64,000 nucleotides of DNA from a virus. The stretch is taken from the IMG/VR virus record IMGVR_UViG_3300022927_000008, positions 45,774 to 109,773 of that record; one strand, written 5' to 3'. Below, piece after piece: positions 31,325 to 39,578 of this stretch (its first letter is position 1; each line of letters begins with the position of its first letter). The position numbers and the translations under genes were made by a program. The notes below the pieces were generated by a model. That model was not told the origin of the DNA, did no database searches, and was given only the letters and a program-made list of their open reading frames with translations.

Positions 31325-31836
31325 TATATAGTATAAATTGTACTTAAATTTCTATTGTGGCCCTTATCATCATCCATACCATAACCTATATACCAAGGAT
31401 CAAATACAGAATCAGTAGGTTGGTATAAGATATGATAAACTTTATCAAAATCCCCGCTTTCCTTATAAATTGCTACAACAGGAGTAACTGTTTTTGGTTC
31501 TTTAACTGAGAGGAATTTAGAGACTGCTTTCATAGTATTACCTGAATCTAAAATATCGTCTACAAGATAAACATGTTTGCCTTTAATTTTAGTTTCTAAG
31601 TCTTTACTAACTACTAAATCACCTTGTTTTCTACCAAAGTAAGATTTGCAACGAATAAAATCTATTTCAATAGGGATTGTAATTTGTTTTACCAAATCAC
31701 TAAAGAACATAAATCCACCATTTAGTATACAAACTAATACTACAGGGGTAGGATCATCTTTATGTTCGTCATTAATTTTTTTAGCTATTAACTTTAATTT
31801 AAAGTCTAAGTCTTTTTCACTTATTGCTTGTTCCAT
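31324..31836 (-). CDS. hpt: hypoxanthine-guanine phosphoribosyltransferase
   Basis: 170 residues, usual length. PRPP-binding signature HVYLVDDILDSGNTMKAVSK (about 89-108), N-terminal VVLVCILNGGFMFFSDLV, and IDFIRCKSYFG in the flexible loop region. It recycles hypoxanthine/guanine to IMP/GMP. With FolE next to it, it may supply GTP for deazaguanine synthesis as well as dGTP (inference). A terminator-like hairpin follows the upstream gene. Confidence 0.9.
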   Translation of the reverse strand: MEQAISEKDLDFKLKLIAKKINDEHKDDPTPVVLVCILNGGFMFFSDLVKQITIPIEIDFIRCKSYFGRKQGDLVVSKDLETKIKGKHVYLVDDILDSGNTMKAVSKFLSVKEPKTVTPVVAIYKESGDFDKVYHILYQPTDSVFDPWYIGYGMDDDKGHNRNLSTIYTI

Positions 31837-31860
31837 TTTACTAAAATATAAAATTTAGAG

Positions 31861-31886
31861 GGCTACTCCCCGTTAAGGGAGTAGCC
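31861..31886 (-). terminator. hairpin terminator, possibly bidirectional
   Basis: Perfect 10-bp stem GGCTACTCCC/GGGAGTAGCC with a six-base loop, 30 nt after the OMP-like gene at 31917. Flanks are TTCTT on one side and CTCTAAATTTT on the other, so the U-tract is modest. Confidence 0.6.
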
Positions 31887-31916
31887 TTCTTATTTACAAT
31901 TAACCTTGAGATTATT

Positions 31917-32399
31917 TTAGAATTTTAGGCCAAACCCAATTCTCAAGTTAGCGGTTCCATCTGTAGTGTTATAAACTACACGAGGGTCTAAGTACATATT
32001 ATTAGTAGTAGTAGTAAACAATTTACCAACACCAATATTTAGTCCAAAGTCGGTTGTTAGGTTTTGAGTACCAATGTACCCAAAAAAACCTTTGTAAAAA
32101 TAACGAGCATGGACATCTAAATTCAAATCACCTGCTACAGTAGCACCTGTGCTATCAGTAGTGGTTCCTTGATTTAAAGAAAATCCTGCCATAACGTCAT
32201 CAGTAAAAGCATACCCTACAGTGGGGGTAAGCATCCACTGAGTCCATGCAGTATTAGAGATGTCACCAGTACCTATGTACCAATCTCCTTTAGCGTTATC
32301 GTGGTTGTGGGTTTCACAACACGTAGTAGTATCACCTTGGGCGGCAGCAAATGAAGTTGCTCCCAAGATTAATGTAAGAGTTAAAAATAAATTTTTCAT
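31917..32399 (-). CDS. small outer-membrane beta-barrel-like protein
   Basis: 160 residues from MKNLFLTLTLILGATSFAAAQG, a clear signal peptide. The mature protein has a Cys/His patch (TTTCCETHNHDN) and alternating beta-strands ending in IGFGLKF, the aromatic C-terminus of outer-membrane proteins. The longer in-frame start at 32465 is rejected as it precedes the signal. Predicted to be exported to the host outer membrane, where it might block receptors or superinfecting phage. Confidence 0.6.
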   Translation of the reverse strand: MKNLFLTLTLILGATSFAAAQGDTTTCCETHNHDNAKGDWYIGTGDISNTAWTQWMLTPTVGYAFTDDVMAGFSLNQGTTTDSTGATVAGDLNLDVHARYFYKGFFGYIGTQNLTTDFGLNIGVGKLFTTTTNNMYLDPRVVYNTTDGTANLRIGFGLKF

Positions 32400-32442
32400 A
32401 TTAAATTTGGTTTTATATATATATGTAACGTGGTTAATTGTA

Positions 32443-33051
32443 TTATGTAATATCGTCTGATTCAATTAGGGTATATGTAAATGAATTACCCCAAATGTCT
32501 CTAGATTGTCTAACAAGGCCCATAAAATCTTGCCAATCATCATTAGAAGCAATTACTTGGCAACCTGCAGACCATTTATCGATTTGAGTAGAAGTTTTAC
32601 CTTCATATTTAGTTGCTCGGTGAATGTTAATTCCAAAAATACCTTTTTCAATATTTTCTTCATCTAGATCATAACAAACATCTAAGTTATTATCCCTGTA
32701 AACTTGTACAGGTTTTACTTGACGTAGTGCTTCGTATTTACCTTGGTGCAACCCAATTTGGTAAGTACTTCTATACTGATTAGGCTTTAAAATAGCAACA
32801 CCTGATTCTTTCATAATATTTTCAACCCAATACTTGCCTGGGTCGGTTGTGCATCCGAAGCAACTATAATTCCACATACCATCTACCTTATAGGAGACAG
32901 TCATGTAGTCATCAAATTTATTAGTTACTTCGTTTAATGTTTCAGAGTTTCTAACTCCTACTATGTTTAAATTGTAATCTCCACTTTCAAACCATTTGTA
33001 TTCTTTAGACTTGACTGCGGTTTCAATTTGTTCTCTTGTTGGACAATTCAT
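32443..33051 (-). CDS. L,D-transpeptidase-like (YkuD-type) domain protein
   Basis: 202 residues. GIFGINIHRATKYEG ... DKWSAGCQVIASNDDW resembles the YkuD catalytic pattern (HGT...SxGC), with His near residue 139 and Cys about 164. It lacks a visible signal peptide, so it may be virion-borne or released at lysis. It could cross-link or hydrolyse peptidoglycan. It overlaps the 35-aa peptide gene (ATGA). Confidence 0.5.
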   Translation of the reverse strand: MNCPTREQIETAVKSKEYKWFESGDYNLNIVGVRNSETLNEVTNKFDDYMTVSYKVDGMWNYSCFGCTTDPGKYWVENIMKESGVAILKPNQYRSTYQIGLHQGKYEALRQVKPVQVYRDNNLDVCYDLDEENIEKGIFGINIHRATKYEGKTSTQIDKWSAGCQVIASNDDWQDFMGLVRQSRDIWGNSFTYTLIESDDIT

Positions 33052-33155
33052 TTTTTATCATTTTTATTCTTAATAATAGATACTATAGACAAAACTACAA
33101 TTGTAAATGTCATAGCTATAAATAAAGTATCTACTAAAGAAATGTTAAAGTACAT
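33048..33155 (-). CDS. small membrane peptide (35 aa)
   Basis: Reads MYFNISLVDTLFIAMTFTI then VVLSIVSIIKNKNDKK: one long hydrophobic helix and a basic tail. It overlaps the phosphate-transporter stop by 11 nt and the next gene start as ATGA. Likely translated as part of the operon; the function is unknown. Confidence 0.5.
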   Translation of the reverse strand: MYFNISLVDTLFIAMTFTIVVLSIVSIIKNKNDKK

Positions 33156-34083
33156 AATGTATTAATAATACTATTGCTACTGATACCATTAATCCTACTA
33201 ATAATTTTAGGAAATCTTTAGCTACAATAGGGAATACTTGCTTAAGATTACCCTTTTTAGTAAGGTATGTATTCAATGCTAACTCTCTACCACACAACAA
33301 TCCAACAAATACCCAGGTAGTTGACATAGGAATGTTATTTATTTGTTTAAAATAAAGTAATAGGAAAGCATACACTAAATCAATTAAAGTAGCTGATCTA
33401 ACATATTTTGTATTTTGTTTGTCTAAGACAATTTGTTGTATTTTACCTCCTTGTTGATAAAAAATCCATCCTAGACCTGCTGTAAAGAAGGTAATTACTC
33501 CTATAAGCTCTACAACTGAAAGTTGGCGAGGGAGGAATACAGCAATATTAGCTACATCATGAGACAACCAAGTAAACCATAGGAATCCTGTAGTGAACCA
33601 TTGTCCTATTCTCCAATATTTTTTATTTTCTTCCTTAATATCTTTATTTTCATCAAAGAAATTAGAGATAATAAACCAAAGGGTATATGCTACTATTGCT
33701 GCTAATCCGTAACCCACTACACTTTTAAGTAGCATTTTTTCAAGTACAAAAGTAGAGGCGAATGCTGAGAGTACAAGGAATGAAGTAGATACAGGAATAC
33801 CTTTTCTAGTAAGTGCAACTAGTGCTAAAGGTGCTAGTGCATGATACCACTGTACTTCTTGGAATGGTATTTTAGTTAATCTTCCATATGATATATCTCC
33901 ATCATAGGCATACCACCCATAAACCATAGTACCTATCATTACTGCAGAAGCTGCAGCCCACATAACGTACCATTTAAATTTTTCTCTGTTAGAGGCAATC
34001 CAAGTGCCTAGTGTTTGAACGCTGTCGTTAGCGATAACTGAATAACCGGCAAGGCAAAACCCTACCATTGCTAATAAACTCAT
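33145..34083 (-). CDS. PiT-family inorganic phosphate transporter-like protein
   Basis: 312 residues with about ten hydrophobic segments. The duplicated signature of PiT permeases is visible: NDSVQTLGTWIASN near the N-terminus, RKGIPVSTSFLVLSAFAS in the middle, and IPMSTTWVFVGLLCGRELALN near the C-terminus (PST-type motifs). PiT carriers import phosphate with H+ or Na+. Phage-encoded phosphate uptake would support DNA synthesis in P-poor water. It is shorter than the host ~400-500 residue forms. Neighbours include OMP-like genes and ThyX. Confidence 0.75.
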   Translation of the reverse strand: MSLLAMVGFCLAGYSVIANDSVQTLGTWIASNREKFKWYVMWAAASAVMIGTMVYGWYAYDGDISYGRLTKIPFQEVQWYHALAPLALVALTRKGIPVSTSFLVLSAFASTFVLEKMLLKSVVGYGLAAIVAYTLWFIISNFFDENKDIKEENKKYWRIGQWFTTGFLWFTWLSHDVANIAVFLPRQLSVVELIGVITFFTAGLGWIFYQQGGKIQQIVLDKQNTKYVRSATLIDLVYAFLLLYFKQINNIPMSTTWVFVGLLCGRELALNTYLTKKGNLKQVFPIVAKDFLKLLVGLMVSVAIVLLIHYVL

Positions 34084-34092
34084 TTTGTTGTG

Positions 34093-34536
34093 TTAAATTT
34101 TAATTGAAATTCTAAATCGTATTGTGTTTGAAGTATCCCATCCTACTCTATAAACGTAGTTTTTATATGGAATATCTGTTGCTATTGCAAAATTATATAT
34201 TTCGTCGAACCAAAATTCTTGTTGTACCCAAAGTTTAAATTTTTCAAACTTATAAATTAAACGTGGTTCCCAAGTAGGTTCGTTTTTTTCTCTTTTGTAG
34301 TGAAGTGGGACACTAAATACTACTTTGTCTGTTACTTTAAAATTGTGTCTATAAGTAAATCGATTTTCACCTAAATCAGTTTTATGTCTTAATTCAAGTC
34401 CACCTTTATTGTGTATTTTATGACTTATAGTAAGGTATGATTTACCGTTTGTTCTTAACTCATATCCTATTTTTTGGGAATGGCAAACGCTTGCTATTAT
34501 AAGAACTAAATTAAATAATATAAATAAATGTTTCAT
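34093..34536 (-). CDS. putative outer-membrane beta-barrel protein
   Basis: 147 residues: signal peptide KHLFILFNLVLIIASVCHSQ, then strand-rich sequence (KSYLTISHKIHNKGGLELR, PRLIYKFEKFKLWVQQEFWF) ending NTIRFRISIKI. The strand pattern and signal suggest export to the host outer membrane. It is adjacent to the PiT-like gene and could act with it (for example as a porin), an inference only. Confidence 0.5.
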   Translation of the reverse strand: MKHLFILFNLVLIIASVCHSQKIGYELRTNGKSYLTISHKIHNKGGLELRHKTDLGENRFTYRHNFKVTDKVVFSVPLHYKREKNEPTWEPRLIYKFEKFKLWVQQEFWFDEIYNFAIATDIPYKNYVYRVGWDTSNTIRFRISIKI

Positions 34537-34538
34537 GC

Positions 34539-35198
34539 TTATACGTATCCTAAAGCGTTCGAGATCACTGGGAATTTGTTTATAAAGTGTTTTTTAATCT
34601 CTTTAGCTACTAATTGGATTTCTTTTTGAGCATGTTCATCATCTCTTAGTTCAAGAAAATGAATCCAACTACGAATACTACCTGTCATATGAATTTTAGT
34701 AGTTGTAGCAAGTGGAAGAACCATACGTGCTTGTTCACGAGCTACTCCTGCTTCTAAAAGCTCATTATATAAAGCATGAGTTCTTTTTAAATGAGCATCT
34801 ATAACTTCAGATGCTTTACCTTTAAAATAACTTTGATTGTTATTAAAAATTTCAGGATTAATTATTTCTGTTGAACTTTGTCTATTATCTTCACATTGTG
34901 CTCTTAGTTCAATAGGTTCAAACATACCTTCAAGCTTGTTAACATCTTGGTATCGTTGGCTAAACTCTTGAAATGAAAATGAACGGTGTCTGATTAATTG
35001 TATACCTATTGCTTTTGATGTTTCGATTTCAAAAGTAACATGTCCATGTTCAAATGGAGACCAATGTTTATGTTTAATTAGGTAATTAAGAAGACCTTCA
35101 GGTTTGCTTTTTTTGTCTTTACGTGAGCTAGATACACGTGCTACTTCTACTATATGCTCTTCAGCATTTGGTGTAACATTTAATAGCGTAACTTTCAT
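34539..35198 (-). CDS. thyX: flavin-dependent thymidylate synthase ThyX
   Basis: 219 residues. The ThyX signature RHRSFSFQEFSQRYQDV (RHRxxSxxExSxRY) is intact, preceded by SPFEHGHVTFEIETSKA. It converts dUMP to dTMP using FAD and methylenetetrahydrofolate, supplying thymidine for an AT-rich genome. It is part of a nucleotide-metabolism set with NrdAB. Confidence 0.95.
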   Translation of the reverse strand: MKVTLLNVTPNAEEHIVEVARVSSSRKDKKSKPEGLLNYLIKHKHWSPFEHGHVTFEIETSKAIGIQLIRHRSFSFQEFSQRYQDVNKLEGMFEPIELRAQCEDNRQSSTEIINPEIFNNNQSYFKGKASEVIDAHLKRTHALYNELLEAGVAREQARMVLPLATTTKIHMTGSIRSWIHFLELRDDEHAQKEIQLVAKEIKKHFINKFPVISNALGYV

Positions 35199-35249
35199 TT
35201 GGTTAATAAATTTGATATAACTTTACGAACAATTTTTGAAAAAACCAAG

Positions 35250-36725
35250 TTAACGTAAAATTATAACGTGTCCTCTTAATTCTTTTACTTCAGCTGTCCC
35301 TACTTTCCTTGCTTGGAACCACCACAAATACATTTCATTTTGTACATAATAATCACCCCCTCTAAAATTACCATTCCAAACTAAGTTATTTACATCATAA
35401 GATTCCCATACTATATTTCCCCATCTACTTATTACTTGAACCTTAACATCAGTCCAACATTCAGGATCTAGTACTATCTCCCACCCATCATTATACCCAT
35501 CATTATCTGGGGTGAAGGCGTTAGGAATGTAAACATTACATTCTTTATTCCTAATTTCACTACAAGGTAAACCTGTTTCACAATCTATTTCTACAAACTC
35601 ATATATAGTAACTGTATCACTTTGTATTATATAAATTGTATCTACAGAATAGATGTATTCTGTTTCAATTACAGTATCAGTTACAAAAATAAATTCTGTC
35701 TCAGTTACAGTAATTGTATCTGTTATAAATATAGTTTCAGTAACTGTGTCCGGGGGTAGTTCTATATAGAGTGTATCAATTTCAGTTACAATAATTGTAT
35801 CGGGAGGTAGCTCTATATAAAGTGTATCAATTTCAGTTACAGTAATAATAAGAGTATCTATTTCATATATAGTATCAGGGGGTAGTTCTATGTAAACAGT
35901 ATCACACTCAACTTCTTCAGGACAATCAAAAGCATTAAAATAAAAATCCCAATAACCGTCTGAGTTTTGGTATTCATTACATAGTTCTTCACCATTAGGA
36001 GTATCACAATAAATACAAAACCCACCTGGTTCAAACCATTGGTTGTTGTAATTACAAGCTATTGGGTTATTACATTCATCTAATATTAATGGTTCTTCGG
36101 GTTCCTCGCAAGGTCCTACGATTATCCAATTGTCTAAAAAGTTAGTATCTTCATACAACCCACTCCCATAACTGGTCCCATCACCATTTGCCCCTACTTC
36201 TGCCCAACCCCCATCTTCAGCATACATTGTAGGCCCATAGCTAATCTGCCATATTACTGCTTGAATGCTATAACCTTCATCATACCAATATTGTAAATTA
36301 TTGGCAAGTTGAGAAGTTGTATTGATATTTGTTGATTGATAAACATTATCCAAAGGAAAAGTTAAAGTATCCCCCGTATAGTAAGGGGGTTGTAATTCAG
36401 GACCATAGTTATTAGTCCAATTACCAAATATTTCAGTTGTAGTAGCTGAGTATAACCATCCAGGATGATTACTGTTATCAGGGATAGATATTCCACTAGG
36501 GAAATCCCAACCAATATTCATAGCATTACAGTTACTATCTATTGCTTGAAACCCAAATTGAATTTCAGATATACCATCAGGCCCACCTGTCCCCCCACAG
36601 TTATTTGTATTGTTAAAAGCTACAGTAATTGTAGCATCATTAACATTAAAATCAAGTATTTCAAGATCACATTGTCCTAATATACTAAATGGTAAAAAAA
36701 GTAAAGCTAATAATAATTTCTTCAT
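35250..36725 (-). CDS. secreted CHU_C / T9SS type-B sorting-domain protein
   Basis: 491 residues with signal peptide MKKLLLALLFLPFSILGQ. The first ~250 residues form beta-rich modules. A repetitive linker about 290-395 repeats VTEIDTLYIELPPDT units. The C-terminal ~90 residues contain NVYIPNAFTPDNDGYNDGWE ... VISRWGNIVWES ... WNGNFRGGDYYV, the gliding-motility-associated CHU_C domain used as a type-B T9SS sorting signal. It is probably exported by the host T9SS to the surface. It overlaps the metalloprotease gene by 1 nt. Confidence 0.85.
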   Translation of the reverse strand: MKKLLLALLFLPFSILGQCDLEILDFNVNDATITVAFNNTNNCGGTGGPDGISEIQFGFQAIDSNCNAMNIGWDFPSGISIPDNSNHPGWLYSATTTEIFGNWTNNYGPELQPPYYTGDTLTFPLDNVYQSTNINTTSQLANNLQYWYDEGYSIQAVIWQISYGPTMYAEDGGWAEVGANGDGTSYGSGLYEDTNFLDNWIIVGPCEEPEEPLILDECNNPIACNYNNQWFEPGGFCIYCDTPNGEELCNEYQNSDGYWDFYFNAFDCPEEVECDTVYIELPPDTIYEIDTLIITVTEIDTLYIELPPDTIIVTEIDTLYIELPPDTVTETIFITDTITVTETEFIFVTDTVIETEYIYSVDTIYIIQSDTVTIYEFVEIDCETGLPCSEIRNKECNVYIPNAFTPDNDGYNDGWEIVLDPECWTDVKVQVISRWGNIVWESYDVNNLVWNGNFRGGDYYVQNEMYLWWFQARKVGTAEVKELRGHVIILR

Positions 36726-38722
36726 TAATGTTGTTGGTGATAGATTTTTTTACTAATCACAAAACCATTTGTCCATTCTTGAACTATAAAATAGATTCCT
36801 GTATCTAGATAATCATTATATTGTACTTCTTGTCCTTGCAAATTATATAGTTTTTGAGTAACAACTTCTTCTCCTGCCTCTTGTACTAATCGTCTAAAAC
36901 TATCTAATGGGGGAGACATTAAACCTGTTCCACATTCAGTATCAAAATTAGCAATAGCATCTAATATATCATCTACCCCTACAACCCCATCTTGGTTGAT
37001 ATCAAATTGGTTACAAGGTTCTACTTCAAGTCCATAATATTGTATAATTTGTAGTATATCACTTACCCATACAAATCCATTACCATCTACATCCCATGGA
37101 CAATCGTTAGGGGGACAAAAAGAGGGTATTACATAAAAGGGTAAAGGTTCACCATCAGCCCACCCTCCTTGGATTGAGTTTAATGTATCATTCCCACTTA
37201 TAATTGAGATAAGCCCATACTCATCAGGATTATCTACACAATAATAATGTAACCCATTACCAAAAATATCTTCTAACACTAAAACATAGTTACCTTCAGG
37301 TAAACAAAAACTATAAGTTTCAGATTCACAAGAATAATCAGCATTAGTATATGTCTGGCTTCCTACCCCACTAATAGCATCTCCTATAGGATTGTTTAAA
37401 CTATCAGCCTCGTATAAAACCCAATGGAATCCGTAGGGAAGGGCGTCAAATTGTATATTAATATCAATAAGAGAACCTTCATAATTGTCAAGTTGAACTG
37501 ACTGAGTGTTATTATCTGCGTAGACATCTCCTAAGGCATCTACATTAATTTCAATATCTACTAGACCATAACCTACTTCAAAATTAGGTATAGTTATAGT
37601 TTCACTTTCACCAAATCCTAAATTACCTGTCCAAATCATAAATAACTCTTCACCATTAATTGTATAATTAATAGTGGTTTCAGTTAAAGTATCACCATAA
37701 CTAGTTAATATAAATTCTATATCTTGTGTAGGGTCACAACCAAGATTTGGTATAGTAACACCACTTACACCAGCATCTACACCATCAATAGCACCACAAG
37801 CTAGTGTGTTATTTACTACCCCTGGGCGAGCTGTTTCTAGTCTGCTAAGCATTCTTAAAGCTTGACCCTGGGTAAAACTATCCATGCATTGGTCATTAGA
37901 ATAATCCATGAAATTCTCCACCAATGTTTCAGGACATGATAAAGGTCCACATCCCGCAGAACCTGTAGTTGGTGGGGTATCGCATACAGCATCACCTTGG
38001 CTGACGCAATTACCAGTAGGATTACACGTAGAAGTATTGTGGAATGTATGGAATAACCCACAATAATGTCCTAGTTCGTGTACTAGTGTTCTATTTAAAG
38101 CATAATTATTTTGATACCCAGTTATTCCAAAGTAATTTGTACCTACAAATACCCCATAATTTGAAGGGGCTAAATAAGCAAATCCTAAAGGACTAGTAAA
38201 AGGTGCAACAAAAATATTACAATAATTACTACGATCATACCCAATTAAATTAGAAACATTTACATTATTTAAGTAAAAATCAGAAATGTCACCGAAACCT
38301 AAATCATCCCAATTATAATATCTAATACCTTCAATTGGAGCACCACTAGTAGATAAATTTGCAATACAAAAATCTATTTCTGTATTTGCTGTGGGGTCGT
38401 CACTAAACTCACCTGCAAAGTTTTGGTTGGCATTATCAATAGCTTCTTGAACATATTCAATAGGTAAATGGTTATCCACTCCATAGGGCTCACCAAGGTG
38501 AATAATATGGACAATAACCGGTACAGTTATAGGAAGATCAGGCATAGATGAAGCCCTTTTAGCTTCTTCTGCTTCCTTAGCTATTTTTTCAAGTTTTAAA
38601 TAGCTTCGTTTAAATTTAGGATCTTGTAGCTGTTGCTCAAAAAGAGCATCTGTGCCACATCTTTCTTGCCCATAAAGGGGCAATGTCATAAGTAGTAAAA
38701 ATAGGAAAATCAGTTTTTTCAT
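36725..38722 (-). CDS. secreted M43-type metalloprotease with T9SS tail
   Basis: 665 residues from the signal peptide MKKLIFLFLLLMTLPLYGQ. Zinc site RTLVHELGHYCGLFHTF (His215, Glu216, His219, His225) and Met-turn VENFMDYSNDQCMDSFT identify a pappalysin/cytophagalysin (M43) protease. Later modules include EF-hand/dockerin-like DVDGNGFVWVSDIL and DINQDGVVGVDDIL calcium loops. The C-terminus LYNLQGQEVQYNDYLDTGIY ... SKKIYHQ is a type-A T9SS sorting tail. Predicted secreted extracellular protease; substrate unknown. Confidence 0.9.
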   Translation of the reverse strand: MKKLIFLFLLLMTLPLYGQERCGTDALFEQQLQDPKFKRSYLKLEKIAKEAEEAKRASSMPDLPITVPVIVHIIHLGEPYGVDNHLPIEYVQEAIDNANQNFAGEFSDDPTANTEIDFCIANLSTSGAPIEGIRYYNWDDLGFGDISDFYLNNVNVSNLIGYDRSNYCNIFVAPFTSPLGFAYLAPSNYGVFVGTNYFGITGYQNNYALNRTLVHELGHYCGLFHTFHNTSTCNPTGNCVSQGDAVCDTPPTTGSAGCGPLSCPETLVENFMDYSNDQCMDSFTQGQALRMLSRLETARPGVVNNTLACGAIDGVDAGVSGVTIPNLGCDPTQDIEFILTSYGDTLTETTINYTINGEELFMIWTGNLGFGESETITIPNFEVGYGLVDIEINVDALGDVYADNNTQSVQLDNYEGSLIDINIQFDALPYGFHWVLYEADSLNNPIGDAISGVGSQTYTNADYSCESETYSFCLPEGNYVLVLEDIFGNGLHYYCVDNPDEYGLISIISGNDTLNSIQGGWADGEPLPFYVIPSFCPPNDCPWDVDGNGFVWVSDILQIIQYYGLEVEPCNQFDINQDGVVGVDDILDAIANFDTECGTGLMSPPLDSFRRLVQEAGEEVVTQKLYNLQGQEVQYNDYLDTGIYFIVQEWTNGFVISKKIYHQQH

Positions 38723-38754
38723 AGCGGTTTGGTTGTAACTTTCGGTTATAAATA

Positions 38755-38784
38755 TTAAAAAAGGCACCCGAAGGTGCCCTTTTT
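38755..38784 (-). terminator. rho-independent terminator
   Basis: GGCACC-TTCG-GGTGCC hairpin with a UUCG-type tetraloop on the minus strand, followed by TTTTTT, 20 nt after the QueE stop. T-tracts flank both sides. It separates the que operon from the metalloprotease gene. Confidence 0.8.
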
Positions 38785-38803
38785 GGCATAAATTTGTAAG
38801 TCG

Positions 38804-39577
38804 TTAAACTCCACGTTCTGTATTATAAGCTATAATATGGTCTCGACCAGTCATATTATATCCATGCTCAGCGACCATTTCAAATACTTTAGGGTACATT
38901 TCAACTAGTGTTTCTCTTGTATCCCCTGCAGGCATAACAAATGTTTTATTTTTAGGAATATTCATTTTAACTCTAAATTCCTCAATTTCAGCTAAACACT
39001 CATCGGTACCATCCCAAACTGGTTTATAATGATAATCACTATGAAAATCAATCATTTTCTGAATGTTCTCATAATGGAGTCTAAACTTGTTATGCTGAGT
39101 GACAAACCTTTCATCAACCACTTTACCACCGGGAGTAGTAATACCCACACGAGGGACAGAATTAGAAAACTTAGGGCTAAGGGATACGAGACCAAGTGGA
39201 AAATCCGTTTCCACGAAGTGAGACCCTTCGGTTTCGATTGTAATGAGAATTCCTCTTTCGTTGGCAAAATGGGTAAGTTCATTTACAAGGGCAGCATGCA
39301 TTGTTGGTGAACCCCCTGTTAACATCATCTCTTTTACTTGAGGATTCTCATCATAAATATTGATAATGTCATTAAATGTAAACGTACCTTTTTCAGGGTG
39401 GATTGAAGTATACCACGAATCACACCACCCACCTTCACCAAACCAACAGCGGTGGGTACATCCTGTAGTTCGAACGGCAATAGTGGGGCGCCCGAAACGG
39501 GAGCCCTCACTTTGCACGCATCGATATACCTCTAATACAGGTAATACTTTATCGTAATCTTCTATCCTTTTAAGCAT
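38804..39577 (-). CDS. queE: 7-carboxy-7-deazaguanine synthase (QueE)
   Basis: 257 residues, radical-SAM. The cluster region is AVRTTGCTHRCWFGEGGWCD (Cys40, Cys44, Cys52): the third cysteine is displaced by an insertion relative to the usual CxxxCxxC but keeps the WCD context. MMLTGGSPTM and FPLGLVSLSPKFSN follow. It converts 6-carboxytetrahydropterin to 7-carboxy-7-deazaguanine. It is the last enzyme gene of the Dpd/Que operon, ahead of a terminator. Confidence 0.85.
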   Translation of the reverse strand: MLKRIEDYDKVLPVLEVYRCVQSEGSRFGRPTIAVRTTGCTHRCWFGEGGWCDSWYTSIHPEKGTFTFNDIINIYDENPQVKEMMLTGGSPTMHAALVNELTHFANERGILITIETEGSHFVETDFPLGLVSLSPKFSNSVPRVGITTPGGKVVDERFVTQHNKFRLHYENIQKMIDFHSDYHYKPVWDGTDECLAEIEEFRVKMNIPKNKTFVMPAGDTRETLVEMYPKVFEMVAEHGYNMTGRDHIIAYNTERGV

Positions 39578-39578
39578 A

